A DNA stretch of 15,617 nucleotides from DAONLM01 sp035406685 (lineage in GTDB: Bacteria; Spirochaetota; GWE2-31-10; MWDO01), in NCBI GenBank assembly GCA_035406685.1, contig DAONLM010000051.1, forward strand, positions 1 through 15,617, in the 5' to 3' direction. Both the position numbers and the translations under genes were made by a program. Position 1 is the stretch's first letter, and every line of letters begins with the position of its first letter. A model generated the notes under the pieces. The model was given only the letters and a program-made list of their open reading frames with translations. It made no database searches and had not been told where the DNA came from. Below, in pieces: positions 13,300 to 15,617 of this stretch.

Positions 13300-14343
13300 A
13301 TGATAGTTGATGAACAAAATTTTTTAGAATCTTTTGAAAATACTATTTCAGAATATTCTGAATTTGTTATAATTCCTCATTATAATCCAGATCCAGATGC
13401 TCTGGGAAGTGCTTATGGCTTATACTATTTATTAAAAAAAGAATTTAATAAAAAGTCAAATATATATTTTAGTGGTATAATAGGTAGAGCAGAAAACAAG
13501 ATGATGATAAATCTTCTTGATATACCTATTATAAATCTAAAAGACAATGAGGAATTGCCAGATTTACCAATAATTTTAATGGATACTCAGCCAGGCTCGG
13601 GGAACAATCCTTTAAAAAATAATAATACACCATTAATGGTTTTTGATCATCATCCAATTCAGAAAAAAATTGACAATATAAAATACGCAGATATAAGACT
13701 AAAATATGGCTCAACTTGTACGATTATATATAGTTTTTATAAACATTATAATTTAAAGCCCACTATTAATGTGGCAACAGCCTTATATTATGGTATTCAG
13801 TGTGATGTTGTTGGGGAAGGAAGAACTGCCTATAAGATAGATTTTGATTATATGGAAGAATTATCAAAATATCTTAATAGAGAAAAACTTTTTGCTATTG
13901 AGAATCCAAAATTACCATTTGATTACTATCTTCATATCAATAAAGGTATGGAAAATAGTGTAATTTATGACGATTTTTTAATTTCAAGTCTTGGTGAGAT
14001 TGAAAATCCCGATTATATAGGTGAAATAGCCGATTTTCTCATAAGATTTGATAAAGCGTATTTGGTCCTTGTGATGGGTAAGTATAAAGATACAATTCAG
14101 ATCTCTTTTAGATCCCAAAAGAAAAAAATTAATGCTGGTATTATATTAAAAAAAATAGTAGGTAATATGGGAACAGCTGGTGGTCATCCTTCAAATGCTG
14201 GTGGAAGAATTATCATTGAAAATAATGAAGATGTTTCAAAGATATCAAAAAAAATTATCAGTCGTGCTCTTGATTTAATTCAAGGCAAGATAACCAGTGG
14301 AATACCGTTTTTATCTATGAGTGATTATTTAAATTATAAATAA
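13300..14343 (+). CDS. DHH/DHHA1 phosphoesterase, NrnA-like
   Basis: The 347-residue protein carries the DHH-family metal motifs in order: HYNPDPDALGSA (H27, D31, D33), D95 (ILMDTQ), the eponymous DHH at 116-118 (FDHHP) and D169 (CDVVG). The C-terminal DHHA1 substrate-binding domain shows GTAGGHPSNAGGRI (291-304). Length and motif order fit the NrnA group, cytoplasmic Mn-dependent enzymes that degrade short oligoribonucleotides and/or pAp, with some members acting on cyclic dinucleotide products. Exact substrate cannot be told from sequence. It has its own promoter and no Shine-Dalgarno. It converges with purQ: its stop is three nt from the purQ stop, and a 6-bp stem (AAATAA/TTATTT, 14338-14352) spans both. 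Confidence 0.9.
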   Translation: MIVDEQNFLESFENTISEYSEFVIIPHYNPDPDALGSAYGLYYLLKKEFNKKSNIYFSGIIGRAENKMMINLLDIPIINLKDNEELPDLPIILMDTQPGSGNNPLKNNNTPLMVFDHHPIQKKIDNIKYADIRLKYGSTCTIIYSFYKHYNLKPTINVATALYYGIQCDVVGEGRTAYKIDFDYMEELSKYLNREKLFAIENPKLPFDYYLHINKGMENSVIYDDFLISSLGEIENPDYIGEIADFLIRFDKAYLVLVMGKYKDTIQISFRSQKKKINAGIILKKIVGNMGTAGGHPSNAGGRIIIENNEDVSKISKKIISRALDLIQGKITSGIPFLSMSDYLNYK

Positions 14344-14346
14344 AGA

Positions 14347-15120
14347 TTATTTAAAATAGTCAATGCCATTTTTTAGTATTTTAAGACCTAAAAATTTTTC
14401 TTTCTTACCTTCTGTCCAATTTGGATGATTCTCTTCAAATATAAATGCCTCCGGATGTGGCATAAGTCCAAGTATATTTCCTTCCTTATTTGTTATACCA
14501 GCAATATTTAATACAGAGCCATTTGGATTAAAAGGATATTCTACCTCATCTGTATCTTTATTGGGATTTACATACTGAAATGCTATCTGACCATTTTTTA
14601 TTATTTTATTTAATATATTTTCATCTTTGGTAATAAACTTACCTTCTCCATGCCTTACCGGGACATAAATTCTGTCAATATCCTTTAGCCAAAAGGAGTT
14701 AGAATTACCTTTTTTTAACCATACCCATCTATCTTCAAAGTGTCCGGAATCATTTTCGATTAAGCTTGCCTCCTGTTCAAAGTTATCCTCACAGTCCGGC
14801 ACAAGTCCCATTTTTGTTATTATTTGAAAACCGTTGCATATTCCAATTATTAATCTTTTGTCCTCAATAAATCTTTTTATCTCTTCAAATAGGGTATATT
14901 TTATTCTTGCCCCAAATACTCTTCCACTCGCTATATGATCACCATAAGAAAAACCGCCGGGGAAAGCAAGAATCTGATAATCAAAAATTTTCTTCTTTTT
15001 ATTTATAATATCTTCAATATGAATAATTTCTGCATTACCACCAGCAATATCAAATCCCCATTTTAACTCTTTTTCTGCATTTATACCATAACCTGTTAAA
15101 ATTAATACTTTTACTTTCAA
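14347..15120 (-). CDS. purQ: Phosphoribosylformylglycinamidine synthase glutaminase subunit
   Basis: PurQ hydrolyses glutamine and channels ammonia to PurL in the fourth step of de novo purine synthesis. The 257-residue protein shows the class I amidotransferase nucleophile C95 (GICNGFQ), the oxyanion-region motif PGGFSYGDH (54-62) and the catalytic H222/E224 (MPHPEA). RHGEGKF (156-162) is also characteristic. The length suits the stand-alone PurQ of the PurL/PurQ/PurS system; purL and purS are not in the window. Translation appears to start at TTG (15120), preceded by CGAGGAA as Shine-Dalgarno; no better ATG is in frame. Its promoter lies at 15156-15184, and the gene appears monocistronic. 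Confidence 0.95.
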   Translation of the reverse strand: MKVKVLILTGYGINAEKELKWGFDIAGGNAEIIHIEDIINKKKKIFDYQILAFPGGFSYGDHIASGRVFGARIKYTLFEEIKRFIEDKRLIIGICNGFQIITKMGLVPDCEDNFEQEASLIENDSGHFEDRWVWLKKGNSNSFWLKDIDRIYVPVRHGEGKFITKDENILNKIIKNGQIAFQYVNPNKDTDEVEYPFNPNGSVLNIAGITNKEGNILGLMPHPEAFIFEENHPNWTEGKKEKFLGLKILKNGIDYFK

Positions 15121-15155
15121 TATATTCCTCGATTGATTTAAGATTGGTTTTGTTA

Positions 15156-15184
15156 AATATATATAATTTTTTTTACTTTGTCAA
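15156..15184 (-). promoter_or_regulatory. Promoter TTGACA-17-TATATT of purQ
   Basis: On the minus strand TTGACA (15184-15179), 17 nt, then TATATT (15161-15156). The leader to the TTG start would be about 30 nt and includes the Shine-Dalgarno. No purine-responsive site or riboswitch-like structure is visible. Confidence 0.7.
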
Positions 15185-15209
15185 AAAAAATATTTAAGTA
15201 AAGAAAGGC

Positions 15210-15292
15210 TGGGGTGTAATTTTATTTTTAGGCAGTTACAAAGATAGATTTATCCTAATGGTTAATTTTGTTTGAGAAAAAATTGTAATAAT
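15210..15292 (-). repeat. Conserved downstream block of the RHH-like family with terminator hairpin
   Basis: It resembles 12482-12560. The hairpin AAGATA (15241-15246) / TATCCT (15251-15256) with loop GATT is retained, one pair being G-T on the minus-strand RNA; the following T-run is weaker than in the other copy. No gene is seen in 15121-15329. Confidence 0.55.
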
Positions 15293-15329
15293 TTTATTTC
15301 CTTTTTGGTAGAATTTAAAATAAATTTTT

Positions 15330-15617
15330 TCAGTAATATGTCTCAAAACCTACTACCTGATAGCAATCGTTGTAGATTGCCTTGTAGAATGGGGTAGTGT
15401 TACCTTCAAAGTGGGATAATTCTCTACTCTTATTCCACTTTTTCATCTTTGTTAGTCTTAAGAATAACCTTAATGTTATTACACTAAACTTCATCTCAAC
15501 CCCGGTAATACCAATTCTATTATATTCTTTTAAGAATAGTAGGATAATTCTCCTCAGTAAAACACCCATGCTGAAAAAATTAAGATCAGCATGGATCTTT
15601 TTCAAAAATCTGTAATC
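15330..15617 (-). CDS. Tandem RHH-like family protein, C-terminal part (N-terminus beyond window)
   Basis: The frame is open from the right edge for 95 codons to the stop at 15330. It begins DYRFLKKIHADLNFFSMGVL, continuing the second RHH-like unit seen in the 1-301 copy, and corresponds to HSNLNTFSMAVLVREILEEYF of the complete gene. The middle (GVEMKFSVITLRLFLRLTK) differs from the coiled coil of the complete copy. The end (FYKAIYNDCYQVVGFE) again resembles its last residues. A TTG within this stretch (15605) could be read as a start, but homology shows the real start lies outside the window. Downstream it shares the family's terminator block. Confidence 0.75.
   Translation of the reverse strand, partial: DYRFLKKIHADLNFFSMGVLLRRIILLFLKEYNRIGITGVEMKFSVITLRLFLRLTKMKKWNKSRELSHFEGNTTPFYKAIYNDCYQVVGFETYY
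15572..15617. repeat. Right member of the near-identical terminal direct repeat
   Basis: It matches 1-46 at 43 of 46 positions, with 33 identical bases from 15572 to 15604. It codes for the same RHH-unit residues in a different paralogue, using some different codons (AGA TTT TTG against CGC TTT CTG). Confidence 0.9.

Noticed and set aside
13529..13714. A 61-codon minus-strand frame inside the DHH gene
   Set aside because: It overlaps catalytic-motif coding sequence of a clearly real gene and shows no independent evidence.
1..15617. A circular element closed through the terminal repeats
   Set aside because: The 46-bp end repeats differ at three positions and encode different paralogues, so the ends do not overlap as one sequence.

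Overview
The window is strongly AT-rich (about a quarter G+C by eye) and looks like a chromosomal fragment of a low-G+C spirochaete or close relative. Pointers are a signal-peptide outer-membrane protein of the UPF0164/FadL-like type (2169-3398), several lipoproteins with spirochaete-style lipoboxes, and two methyl-accepting chemotaxis (MCP) signalling domains. Species cannot be fixed from the sequence alone.

Layout. (1) 1-301 and 15330-15617 are truncated members of one gene family, both cut by the window edges; a complete member lies at 12586-13107. Each appears to carry two ribbon-helix-helix (RHH)-like units in one chain. The copies share a 35-nt identical upstream element and a similar downstream terminator block, so this is a dispersed repeat unit. 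(2) 676-2091 is a six-TM MCP behind a flagellar sigma-28-like promoter, followed by the UPF0164-like protein. (3) 3531-5363 (minus) is a soluble chemoreceptor with a ferredoxin domain, an [FeFe]-hydrogenase-like H-cluster domain with all four ligand cysteines, a C-terminal Fe-S motif and an MCP tip. (4) 5493-6724 is a two-gene lipoprotein operon; the second protein has TPRs. (5) 6841-9211 is a two-component pair: a stand-alone receiver and a 7TM-PAS-PAS-HisKA_2 histidine kinase. (6) 9208-12355 (minus) is a three-gene cluster: a large lipoprotein with PKD-like and LecA-like regions, a small exported protein, and a degenerate-receiver/class III cyclase fusion. It starts at a perfect TTGACA-17-TATAAT promoter that suggests a leaderless mRNA. 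(7) 13300-14343 encodes a DHH phosphoesterase and 14347-15120 (minus) encodes PurQ; these two converge.

How it fits together. Much of the window is sensory: a membrane MCP, a putative H2/redox-sensing cytoplasmic MCP, a PAS histidine kinase with its receiver, and a cyclase-like protein, interleaved with cell-envelope proteins. Two sigma-28-like promoters (before the first MCP and inside the lipoprotein-cyclase cluster) hint at co-expression with motility genes. The most notable items are the hydrogenase-MCP fusion and the repeated tandem-RHH unit with conserved flanks. No tRNA, rRNA, CRISPR array or intact transposase was seen.
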